This document shows positions 24,172-33,900 of a stretch of DNA of 64,000 nucleotides, piece after piece. The notes beneath the pieces were generated by a model. The model was not told the origin of the DNA. It saw only the letters and a list, made by a program, of their open reading frames with translations, and did no database searches. How positions within the stretch are numbered: position 1 is the first letter of the stretch; the number at the start of each line of letters is the position of its first letter. The stretch is from assembly GCA_022828595.1 (NCBI GenBank), contig JAKGHH010000004.1:77714270-77778269 (forward strand). Direction: 5' to 3'. Both the position numbers and the translations under genes were made by a program. The stretch comes from Nelumbo lutea. Lineage: Eukaryota > Streptophyta > Magnoliopsida > Proteales > Nelumbonaceae.

Positions 24172-24983
24172 TGTTGGATTTTAATCTCATAAGAGATTAA
24201 ATCCAATGGATTTGATTGGTCAATTACATGAGAAATTGCACTTGCACACTTGATTGAAAAAACAGTTTTTCTCTTACAAAAACCCAGTTTTGAACTTGTC
24301 CCACATTGGAAAATTATAAATTTTGTTTTCAGTATTTCAATAAGAGTTGATTTACATTCCTTAGAATTAGTAGAGGAGAGTATGAGGATTCGATACCGCG
24401 CACGTGCAACGCAATGAGGTGCTTTAGAGAAGCACTTTGTTCGCACTTCGCGTGCACCTGTGTGACTCGTGATAGACGGCTCTGGTTTTGGTGCGTTGAT
24501 GACCGTTGATCATTGTTGATGAGATCAACGATCACGATTCGATCGAGTGTGATCAAGAGGCACAATTCAAAGTTAACAGTCACCAGCTGTTAACTACTTT
24601 TTAAATAGTCACAATGTTTGAAATTGTGACTGTTCAAGGTGCCTTCTCTAAACCAACACCTATCTTTTCTTCATACCTCTTCACAAATTATTTAAGGATC
24701 ATGAATCAGACTCCAAATCACACAATTTCGAAATTCACTCTCTCTCTCTCTCTCACAATCCTGTCTGCTACAGTCTCACATAAGGTTTCTTTGGAGACTC
24801 TTCAACTTTGTTGGTTGCAGATTCTCGCCCAAGGCTCTATTGTATCCTGAGAATGAACTTGCCTGTAACCCAACAACAAACTCAATAAAACTGAGTGGGG
24901 GCAAATAACATTCTAAAGACAGTATCTTCAGACACGCTTCAGAGCTTCTCCTCCAAAGTTACAGTGACCCCATCTTCCCAACA
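24172..24983 (+). repeat. 3' LTR of the copia element
   Basis: 812 bp, TGTTGG...CCAACA, nearly identical in layout to the 5' LTR. It contains a CT microsatellite near 24738-24755. Confidence 0.92.
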
Positions 24984-26930
24984 GTTCTCTCTTCGCCATT
25001 AGAGGAAGTTATCTCCACAATTACAGAATTAGTGCCAATAGACCCAACACTAGCAACTCTAACTATTTAGGGAGAGGGCACTTTCCTCTTCCCCCTCTCT
25101 TCATGGGGAACCAAAACCCCTAACACCACTCTTCTTCGGTGCTTGAGTCTCCACTACACCGAGCACTTTCTTTTTCTTCACAGGCCCCACCTCTTGTAGT
25201 GGAGCCTTCCTCTTTGCAAACTTATACAATTATCCGAGAGCTTTACTACTCCCCACCCCAGTATTGGCTTTCCCTTTCCTCGACTGTCAACCTCCTCTTT
25301 GACCCACGGAGCAACCATGATATGCCTAGGTCTTAGCGTCAGCGCAATGAATTGTTTGGGGGTTTGGTGTTGCTGTGCCAAAACCACCACTTCTTATGCT
25401 CAATCAAGTGGCTTTTCTAAAAATCAACAAGGGGAAAGCGTTCACAACCAGCAAACAAAAAGACAAGGCTAGGGTGGGTGAAAGCATCTCAACCTTCATC
25501 TTTGAGAAATGAAGAGCCTATAGAGTCATAGCCAAATTGTTTGAGAAAGTAGTTGGCCTATATGCAACCTTCTTCAGGGCACCATTATTAGTATCCAATA
25601 TCTCCAACACACCCGGTTATCAAGCATATTCTTTGTTCTACGCATGCCTATCATTGTACCGAACCCATAACTCTTCATACTTATCTTCATCCGTAAACAT
25701 AATACCAATACAAAAATTGCAGACATGATTGACAACATACGAGTATGGCGGTAGTTAAAGAAATTCACATTGAATATGCAATCTTTCACTGCTTCTCTCT
25801 TGATTATGTCATAGTTCATCTAGCATTTACCACGACATGGCAATAATTCCTTGCACTTGTCCCCTTCTCTTTCGTTGTCAACAATGGTTAAAGTGAAGGG
25901 TTTCACTTCATGTGGAACAAATGAAGCAAATAGAAAATGCTCAGTGAGCCACATAAAAACAAAAGGGGTGCAAATGTATGAGATTGCCTTCTTCACATTT
26001 GAGTCCAATATTTGATGCATTGAGTCATTAAATTGGTCCTAGAGGATAGAGATAACCAAGAAACATCAAAAGATATGGCAACTTGTATTCCACCACTACC
26101 AGTACTGCCATAGGAAGCAAAGTATTCCTCACATCGAAGTATAGCTTCCCATGGAATAGAAATTTCGATGGGAAATAAAGGATAAACATGATTAAATGTT
26201 TTCTGACCCCCCATCACCTTTGATGCGTTGCCCTTCCTCATTTGCGCAGAACAAAAATTTGGCCTACCTGTGTAATGGAACTTTTCCCCATGCTCTAATT
26301 TTTTTACATCAACAACCTAAGCATACTAAACTCATCATGCATCTCCCTATACAACAACTGAATTTCGTGGGGAAGGCACTTAGCATTAGCAAACTATGCA
26401 TGGGTAAAATTCTCCCTTAGAGTTCAATGCAAGAAGCAACGATCATCATCTTCTAAGGAGATGCCAAACTTCCCAAATGCACCAAGGAATATTTGTGTCC
26501 TTAGACTCCAAAGGGCCAGGAAGGTCTCAATGTATTTTACTCCTCTCCTTTTGGCTATTCCCCTAAAACATTCCACAACTAGTAACAAAATTGTCCTCAT
26601 AGGATTACTGAGAATCCAATCTGCCCATTTAGTGGTCATCCTAATGGGATTCTCGACAATGATATATAATAATTTTCCCAAATACGTCATAAAAAATAAA
26701 GCATCGAATTTACTACCTAGGCTCACGATAATGGAGGGCAAAATGACACAGTCATCTGTTTCTTCTCCAAAGAAATAACATGATTATAGAGATGCTCCAT
26801 ATCCACACATTTCAAAAAATTTTCAAATGGATGCAGTCTAGAGGGGCGAACTTCACAAACGATAGAGGAGGATGAGGAAGAAGTTGATTGAGACATCTTG
26901 GCAAAAAGACTGGAATGCACAAAAAAGGAG
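24984..26930 (-). pseudogene. decayed minus-strand coding block, possibly plant-mobile-domain-like
   Basis: Several adjoining minus-strand frames (26723-26920, 26424-26741, 25993-26241, 25820-26020, 25574-25819) read like one broken protein. It has a serine-rich start (MSQSTSSSSSS near 26890), then KWADWILSNPMRTI, ETFLALWSLRTQIFL and AFGKFGISLEDDDRCFL. The FGKFGISLED stretch resembles the F-G-...-LEDV signature of the plant mobile domain, which occurs in plant retrotransposons, but this is a weak guess. A Ser/Lys/Glu-rich tail seems to run to about 25000. It lies between the copia element and LTR 2, antisense to the gypsy, so it may be that element's antisense gene. Confidence 0.4.
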
Positions 26931-27152
26931 AATCAAAGCAAGCATGCTCTGTAAGTAGAGACTTTGGGAAAGAAGATGAACAATACTCCAAAGGATTTTC
27001 GAAAGCTCAAATCGATTTTCCTTAACCACTAAGTTTAAATAAAAGAGGGTTAGTCCACATGCACTACCATGTGGCACAACAGGATTTCACCCACGTTTAG
27101 GAAATCACTTTCAAAGGATTACAGTTCATATTATTTGCTCATTAGCCCTTGT

Positions 27153-27648
27153 TAGAACTGTTCATGGGCTGGGCCGGGCTTTTACTCTTCATTAACAGAA
27201 CTATATTAGGCCCGAGCCTGTCTCTAATAAAAAGCCCAAAGCCCGACCTAATAAAAAAATTAGAAATTTTCCCTATTTAATAATCAATATAAATCAGAAT
27301 TTATTTACATTAAAAATATATATAAATTTAAAATTTATTTATATTAAAAAAAGAATATAAAGAAGGGAAAGATGATGTGGAGAAGAAGAATTTGGTTGGA
27401 AAAAGAAAGGAAAGAGGTGAAAAAAAGAGGGGTATTCAACTAGGGTTTTTAGGTTTAGTTATATGTCGGGCTGGGCCGGACTCGGGCCAGGCTATTTTGA
27501 CAAATCCCGAACCTGATTCAAATTTATTGCAGGCCGGGCTTTTTGGCCCAAGGTTAAGCCCGCTGGCCTATATACCTATTCAAGCCCATCTATGGGTCGA
27601 GTCGAGCCAGGCCGACCCATCGGGCCACCCGGCCCATGAACAGGTCTA
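27153..27648. mobile_element. hAT-like MITE, family 1, copy B
   Basis: 496 bp. Left end TAGAACTGTTCATGGGC, right end complement of TAGACCTGTTCATGGGCC. The 8 bp duplication is GCCCTTGT / GCCCTTGC (27145-27152, 27649-27656). Same subterminal GGGCCGGGC blocks as copy A. Confidence 0.9.
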
Positions 27649-27656
27649 GCCCTTGC

Positions 27657-28491
27657 TACACCTATCATTACCTGTCAAGAATTTAATGCATGTGTAATAG
27701 GCACGTCATCAATCATGCCCTTCACGCATGTCACAATAAATGAAACGTCACCCCCTCTTACATGCCTGTTACAAGCACAAACATCCAAACACTTGACAAT
27801 TTATAATGAAAAGCGAAGCTTCCCTACTATAATAGAATTTACTACTATGGTCCAATATTACGTTTTTTTGTCACATATGTTTATAGACAAAAATTAGGGA
27901 CAGAAACGAGGTGGTGGCTTTAGGGAGGGTTTTGTAAATTCTAGATCCTATCCGTTTTTCTAAATCTCCCAATTCGTGTTCGCTCCAAAACTCGTAGAGG
28001 ATTGGATTTTAAGAATTCAAACCCTCTCAGTACATGAAAATACAAAACCCTCCTCACCCCTATAATAAATAAGTAAAATAACACATATATAACACATAAA
28101 CTATCAATTATCCTTCACATAAAATTCAACACCCAGTACATAAAGTTTATATGTTTTCCAACAACATGCGGATTGGGGAGGGTCAGGTTTAGCCTAATAC
28201 CGTACCCTACCCATATTCATACAGGCTATAGAATCCCAAAACCCGTCCCCACCTCAAAATATTCCCTTCAAGAAAAAAAAATCCGCCCCATCGGGCAAGG
28301 CAGGGCAAATACCCATTGGGTAAGGTAGAAATTGGCATCCCTAACAAAAATACTTTTGTCAATAAATAGGGGGCTTACTTTGCGTAAATGGTAAAATGAC
28401 CAAACCCATTTTTAACAAATTCTGCTTATAGATAAAATACTTTTATCAATAAATAGGGGGCTAATATAAAAAAATATGGATTTCGACCTTA
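27657..28491. other. non-coding remainder of the gypsy internal region
   Basis: No gene seen. A short AATAGGGGGCT motif occurs twice (near 28360 and 28450), the second within 45 bp of LTR 2 and possibly a remnant polypurine tract. Around 28190-28345 lies a CCCGTCCCC/GGGCAAGG stretch ending ATTGGCATCCCTAA, resembling a MITE end. Confidence 0.4.
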
Positions 28492-29350
28492 TGGAGATTG
28501 TGCCATGGACACTTAAGTAAACAACCATAGCACAATCACATTATATCACGAGTCTAAATATCCGCACTCAAATAGCAAGTGAACTGTGCTAAAGAGTTCC
28601 TAACCATAATTGATAATCTAAAGAAACCCCCTACAACGCAATCTCACTTAGCAATTGAATTACAACAAATCAGAGTTCTTGTAGTGAGATGCGAGAGGCC
28701 ATCGTCACATTGCAATACCTAATTAAACTCCAAATGCTAGCACATCTACAACTTGATACAGTGACACAATAATTCTTTGTGCTGCATGCAACACCAAAAG
28801 TGTTGTAGCGCAACAACATAATGTAGGTTAGCGATAATGCATTATTTGAGCACTATAATGTAGTCAAGTAACACATTAGAACTAGAACAATGAATCATCA
28901 CATTGAAACTTCAATCAAAACAACCAAGGCATGAGATGTTTCTAGAAGCAAGGTTGTAGCCGAATTTGTGCTCGTATGTGGACCCCAAAGTAAGGGCAAG
29001 AACCTTGACCCCAGAATCCCCATGGCGACACATGATGAATCCTTACTCGTTAACCCTTTGTCTCGAATCTAATTGATTAACAAACTTTCCCGCTTTGGAA
29101 AAAGTTTCCTTTCCTATTCCATGGCTTCCTATTCAGTTAAGACGGTCTTGTTTTCTATAAATATAGTAGACCCAAAGCGCTCCTTAGGCATTCAATACCT
29201 AACCCTTGGGTAAGCTCTGTTTGATTATGCTTTCAACTTCCATGAAAAGCTCCATTGTAGCTTTGTGCAACCTCTCTTCTCCTCTATCTTTCCCAAAGCC
29301 ATCTACCGTCTTTTAGGTAGACCCCTATTGTTACCTTACCTCTCACTCAC
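28492..29350 (+). mobile_element. LTR 2 of the old Ty3/gypsy element
   Basis: Same LTR family and orientation as 17457-18066, longer because it keeps the middle segment lost from LTR 1. Its TATA motif is in CTATAAATATAGTAGACCC near 29155. A MITE has inserted exactly at its end (CACTCAC), so the last bases of the LTR are duplicated at 29830. Confidence 0.75.
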
Positions 29351-29829
29351 TAGACCTATTCATAGGTTGAGCTTTGTCTCTATATTAATACAATACATTC
29401 AAGACAGAGCCCCGAGCCTAGCCCAATCATCGACCTAGGTCTTGAGCTCGAGCCCAACCCTCATCTAAAGTTTGAAGTTCGGGCTTGAGTCCGAGCTAGT
29501 CCATGAATTAAAAAAAAATTCATTGTTTATTTAATAAAAAAATATTTTATTTATATTAAAAGACCTCAAAACCCAAAAATAATAAAAGATGTCACTATCA
29601 CTTGAAAAAAGAGAAGAGAAACAAAGAAAAAACATATTATATATTATAAAATATAGTTTTATCATATAATAGATTATCAAGTTAGGCTCAAGCTCGAGCT
29701 TTTTTGAGAAAGCCCAAAGCCCAACCTGAAAGAAGGTCAGGCCTGGTGTTTTGGGCCCCAACTCAAGTCTACAGGCTAGAAGTCATGTCCAAGCCCGACT
29801 TAGAATGAACCAAGCCATGAATAGGTCTA
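29351..29829. mobile_element. hAT-like MITE, family 1, copy C
   Basis: 479 bp with ends TAGACCTATTCATAGG and complement of TAGACCTATTCATGGC. Flanked by TCACTCAC / CCACTCAC (29343-29350, 29830-29837). It is the most diverged of the three copies and sits at the tip of LTR 2. Confidence 0.85.
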
Positions 29830-30149
29830 CCACTCACACAAGCATTGTCAAAGAATCGAACAATGCCACAAAACAAATGTCAAAAACCTACAACAAAGAT
29901 CACATAGGCTTGAATCTACTAGACTACTTACTGCCTATAGTCTGTTACCACATCTCTACCCACGGTACATAATAGCTATATCTCTCTTATCATTCATTCA
30001 TGGGGAAATGCTCCCAATACACAGCAGTAGTGTTTTGTGGATAAAGATGGAAACACTTTATGGAAAGCGGATCTGGAATGAAATCATACAACCTAAAAAA
30101 GACTCCCATATCAATGAAGCTCCCCACATGTTGGATCACCTACTAATGT
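29830..30149. other. intergenic between LTR 2 and tandem array
   Basis: No gene recognised. Sequence is of mixed composition leading into the 42 bp array. Confidence 0.4.
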
Positions 30150-30317
30150 GGAACGAGATCTGCTTCTCACACATGGGCGCCTCACAGGCACGGAACGAGA
30201 TCTGCTCCTCACACAGGGGTGCCTCACAAGCACGGAACGAGATCTGCTTCTCACACATGGGCGCCTCACAGGCACGGAACGAGATCTGCTCCTCACACAG
30301 GGGTGCCTCACAAGCAC
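30150..30317. repeat. 42 bp tandem array, four units (84 bp x 2)
   Basis: Four head-to-tail 42 bp units of the type GGAACGAGATCTGC...CACGGAA. Units 1 and 3 are alike (CTTCTCACACATGGGCGCC) and units 2 and 4 are alike (CTCCTCACACAGGGGTGCC), so an 84 bp pair was duplicated. Because 42 is a multiple of three, open frames appear on both strands; these are artefacts. Confidence 0.9.
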
Positions 30318-30325
30318 ATCCATCG

Positions 30326-30385
30326 TGCATTGAGAACATCTCCCATGAATAATAACTTATAACTACGGGAGATGTTCCCAATGCA
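30326..30385. repeat. inverted repeat, 19 bp arms
   Basis: Left arm 30326-30344 (TGCATTGAGAACATCTCCC) pairs with right arm 30367-30385 with one mismatch, leaving a 22 nt loop. The same ATTGGGAAYATCTCCCATG words recur near 39010 and 39875, so this is a dispersed repeat end. Confidence 0.75.
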
Positions 30386-30918
30386 TGATAAGATGTGCAC
30401 GAGATCGGTGTGAATCACCTTGTGTGAAGAGCAGATCCGATCTCCGTTCCAACACCCTATCAAGTAGCAACATCATCCGACACGGTACATCTCATACATG
30501 GTGGTTCCTAGTTTTATGGTGGGTTGCAGATTTATAACGAGATGTACGGTGTCAGATGGAGTTAGTTTCAGTATCTCCATCCGAATGGACCCGATGCTAA
30601 TCAAGTACCCGACTTTGGGAAAAATATGGGCTGTTTGGAAAAAAAAAAAAAGCCTGCGCAGTGAGCTGTTTCCCCCGCTTGTAGTTAGTTTCAGTGTCTC
30701 ACACCCCAAGAACGCCAAGCCCATACCTAGACCATCCCGAACCCAATTCAAACTAATTTTGGACCTAAATTTTGACGCAGGTTCGGTTCCAACTTACCAT
30801 TGGCCCGGCTCAATACTCGCCATTGTCGTCACACGTGCCATTCTCTTTGGTCCAATAATCCTCAAACCCAAAGCACCGTAACAAACAAGAGAAAACCCCC
30901 TCTGCCGTCTGTAACCAA
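30386..30918. promoter_or_regulatory. upstream region of NDUFS5
   Basis: Non-coding flank of the NDUFS5 gene. The last 150 bp hold an inverted CCAAT motif (ATTGG near 30820) followed by GCCCGG, and the ACAAGAGAAAACCCC stretch. No classical TATA box is seen, as is common for plant housekeeping respiratory-chain genes. Confidence 0.4.
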
Positions 30919-30948
30919 AGAGAGAGAGAGAGAGAGTGAGAGTGAGAG
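30919..30948 (+). other. GA-repeat 5' leader of NDUFS5
   Basis: An AGAG/GTGAGAG run lies immediately before the start ATG at 30949. Purine-rich GA leaders like this are frequent in plant core promoters and 5' UTRs. The exact transcription start is not visible. Confidence 0.6.
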
Positions 30949-33900
30949 ATGGCTTCAGGCTGGGGGATCACAGGAAACAAGGGAAGGTGTTATGATTTCT
31001 GGATAGATTTCAGCGAGTGTATGTCTCGTTGCAGGGAGCCCAAAGACTGTTCTCTTCTCAGAGAAGACTATCTCGAGTGTCTTCACCACGCCAAAGAGGT
31101 GTTTCATCTATTCTCACATGATTCCTTAGCCTTCATTTTCTTATTTATTTATCTTTTGTGTCGTTCAATTTATCTTTCCTCCATGATTGATGATAGCAGC
31201 CAAAAAAAAAAAAAGGTCGATCTGATCTGCTATTGTTACAACGATTCAAAACCCTACTTTTTTTTCTAGATTTATCAATGAAACAAATCGAAACTATATT
31301 TCTGGACTTTATGACGTATTTGAATACTTTTTTGGAGTTTATATTTATTGTTCTTTTACGAAACCATTCTGTATTTTTAATGTAATTTGATATCTCCTAA
31401 CATAAATCGGGGAAGGGAGAAGGGGGAGTTACCGATGATTTTTTCACCTAACACAAATCGAGGGAGGGAGAAGGGGGAGTTAACCGATGATTTCTCTCAT
31501 AAGGATGGCAGGCTGTTGCTAATTTCTATCCTCATGGACAGCTGGTATTGCAGGAATAGGATGCACCACTTCAGGGGCAAGTGAAAATTGACTTTGATGA
31601 AGGCACACTACGCAATTCGGTTTCTTTTAGAGTTGGAGGAGCCTTCAGGGGTCTAACAGGAAAGGCAAAAGGGGGCTAGAGAGGGAGAAAGACTCCCAGG
31701 TGTTATAGGTCGGACGTTTTCTTCTTCGGATAGGCAATGACTCGTAGTCAATTCATTGGAGAGCTACGGTCATTGGGTTAAGATGTAGCGAGTAACGATT
31801 TATTCCTAGGTTGTGAAATCCATTGCTGGTAGTTACAAAGGATTCGCTGGAACTGGAAGGAACTCATTGTATTTGGGAAACATCACTCCAGGCTGATTTG
31901 GGGTGACTATGTTGTTTCGGTAGGGTAGCATTTTGTGGCTTTCCCTCAGGATTGTTGTAAGGGACTAGGGGAGTAAGGAGTACTTGTTCTGTTTCCCTGT
32001 TTTGAATCATTACCTGCTCATTTTATATGTTTAATAAAATTATCTGATAGCTTTCCTATAAAAAATAGGTATGACTATGGTGCCATTGTCTTTCAGACTT
32101 GTTTAAGTTAAAACTTGATATTGATGGTAAAAAAAATTTCCAGTCCAATTCTGGTGCACTTGTAATGTGATGAGTGTTGGCTGTTCTTCATTTGGTAGAT
32201 TGGATGCCATGCTATTGAAATTAAAGATCTTTCTCCTCTAGTGAGTCTAGTCAGGCCATCAGTCAGAAGTGAAACTCACCCCCCTTTTCAAGGACTGGTC
32301 AAGGTCAACTTTGATGTTGCTTCTCATGACTACTTGAGGGTATTCAACTCATGGCACAGCGGTGGAGGGAGATTATCAGGTGGTTATGTGCTGGTTTAGG
32401 GATGTGGCGGAGAGACACTAGTCTTCTGGGGACTACATTGGAGAGGCTCAAGCTCTTGCATCTAGAGTGAACATTTTGTTTAGATGGGTTTTATCTAATA
32501 TTTTGGGTTTGTAGTCTAGCACGAGTTTGTGTGTGGAGATATGCATTTAGGGGATGGCCTCACAGGATAATTGTACATTATACTGATAACATATGAGCAT
32601 GTACCGGAAATGCATTTGTTTGCCTTGCTGGTGAGGTTTATGCTGGGTTGGGCTTTATATACACAGTTTGCCTGATAATGTGCTATTCCTATATTTTTCC
32701 TCATTAATGCATTCATTGATCTTATCAACTATTATTTCTATTATTATCATCATATGATGATTTGACTGTTATTGTGAAGTATAGAGATAATAGAACACAA
32801 ATACTAACCCAGGTTGTATGTGCCCCAAGACATAGACTGTGCTTTTTCCTCTCTAACTAGAGCATCCTAAGAGCATTTTCTGATATAACCGAAGTTGAAA
32901 CTAATTTAAGCTCAATACCAGGTCTTTGGTCTCCCTAATTTGTTGACAGAGCTTCCATTGGCTTACAGTGCCATTTCTTATATCAGTTTACAATTGTCTC
33001 TGTATCCCCTTCCGCTTCCAAGTTTCATAGCCTAAAGGTCTTCCTAGTCTCAAACCTTGAATATTAGTAGCTCTAGCTCAGTTGAAGTCCCCAACACCAA
33101 TAGGACCTGAGTACCCCACCAGAACATCCCCTTTATAGTCTCTAAAAGATCTACCTATGCTTGAGTTGTAAGGATTCTCATATCTGCAGCCATCAAAGTT
33201 ATCTTTGATTTGATTAATTGGAGGGCAGGGGGTGTCAATCAAGAACCTTAGTGTCCCTTCTTGTAGATGTTGATTTGTTGCTTTCCATTCTTAATGGCAC
33301 CATCCTTTGTAAACATTGAGAACTTGTTCAACGTTCAACCCCAATGAGCAATCTGGTGAAGATGAGCTCAATCAATGCCTCCAAGGTTTGTACTTTGTTT
33401 CAAAAAAAGAGTCTTACTTCCACTTTTCCTATATCATTCAAAGTATGGTTGCTTTTGTGCAACTCATAAAATTTTCCATGTTTTCATGAAAAGAAAAAGA
33501 AGGGACTGTAAAGATTGTCAAATATCCTGTGGGGGCATCCACCTAAGATCAAACAAAGAAAAGAAGTTTTCCCAAATAGTAGGAAAATACAAGCAAGTGA
33601 TTAGCAAATGACAAGTAAAACCACAACTTGCTTGCATAAAATGCACATGTTTTCAAGTAGGTATTCTCTTTTTGAAGGATCTCAAAAGTGCTTATCTTTA
33701 AGAGTTTCATCTCTCAACAAAAAGCTGTAGTCTTTAGGAGGTATACAACCTGGTCATATTTTCACCTAAAATATTTTAGGAGGATGGGGTAACAGCTCAT
33801 AGGAAAAGTTTGAGGCCTCTAAAAAGGTCCAAAAGTTTATTTTTGCTACTTTAATAATGAGTGATACAAACCCATATAAAAATAAAAATTCATAGGAAAA

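Larger units (their letters stand above)
20319..24983 (+). mobile_element. Ty1/copia retrotransposon, internally deleted, both LTRs present
   Basis: A 4665 bp element with two LTRs (20319-21133 and 24172-24983), each TGTTGG...CCAACA, enclosing gag, protease and the C-terminal part of reverse transcriptase plus RNase H. The integrase core and N-terminal reverse transcriptase are deleted near 22455. The order protease before RT and the RT/RNase H motifs define Ty1/copia. No tRNA-Met primer site follows the 5' LTR. The 5 bp flanks differ (ACTAG versus GTTCT), so either a border was altered or it arose by recombination. It lies inside the older gypsy composite. Confidence 0.9.

Noticed and set aside
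30150..30317. CRISPR-like array
   Set aside because: Units are contiguous with no unique spacers, and the genome is a plant nuclear one.
30111..30381. Overlapping open frames on both strands with RSRS- and CEAP-type repeats
   Set aside because: They arise from the 42 bp tandem array, whose unit is a multiple of three. No start context, no homologues known, and both strands are equally open.
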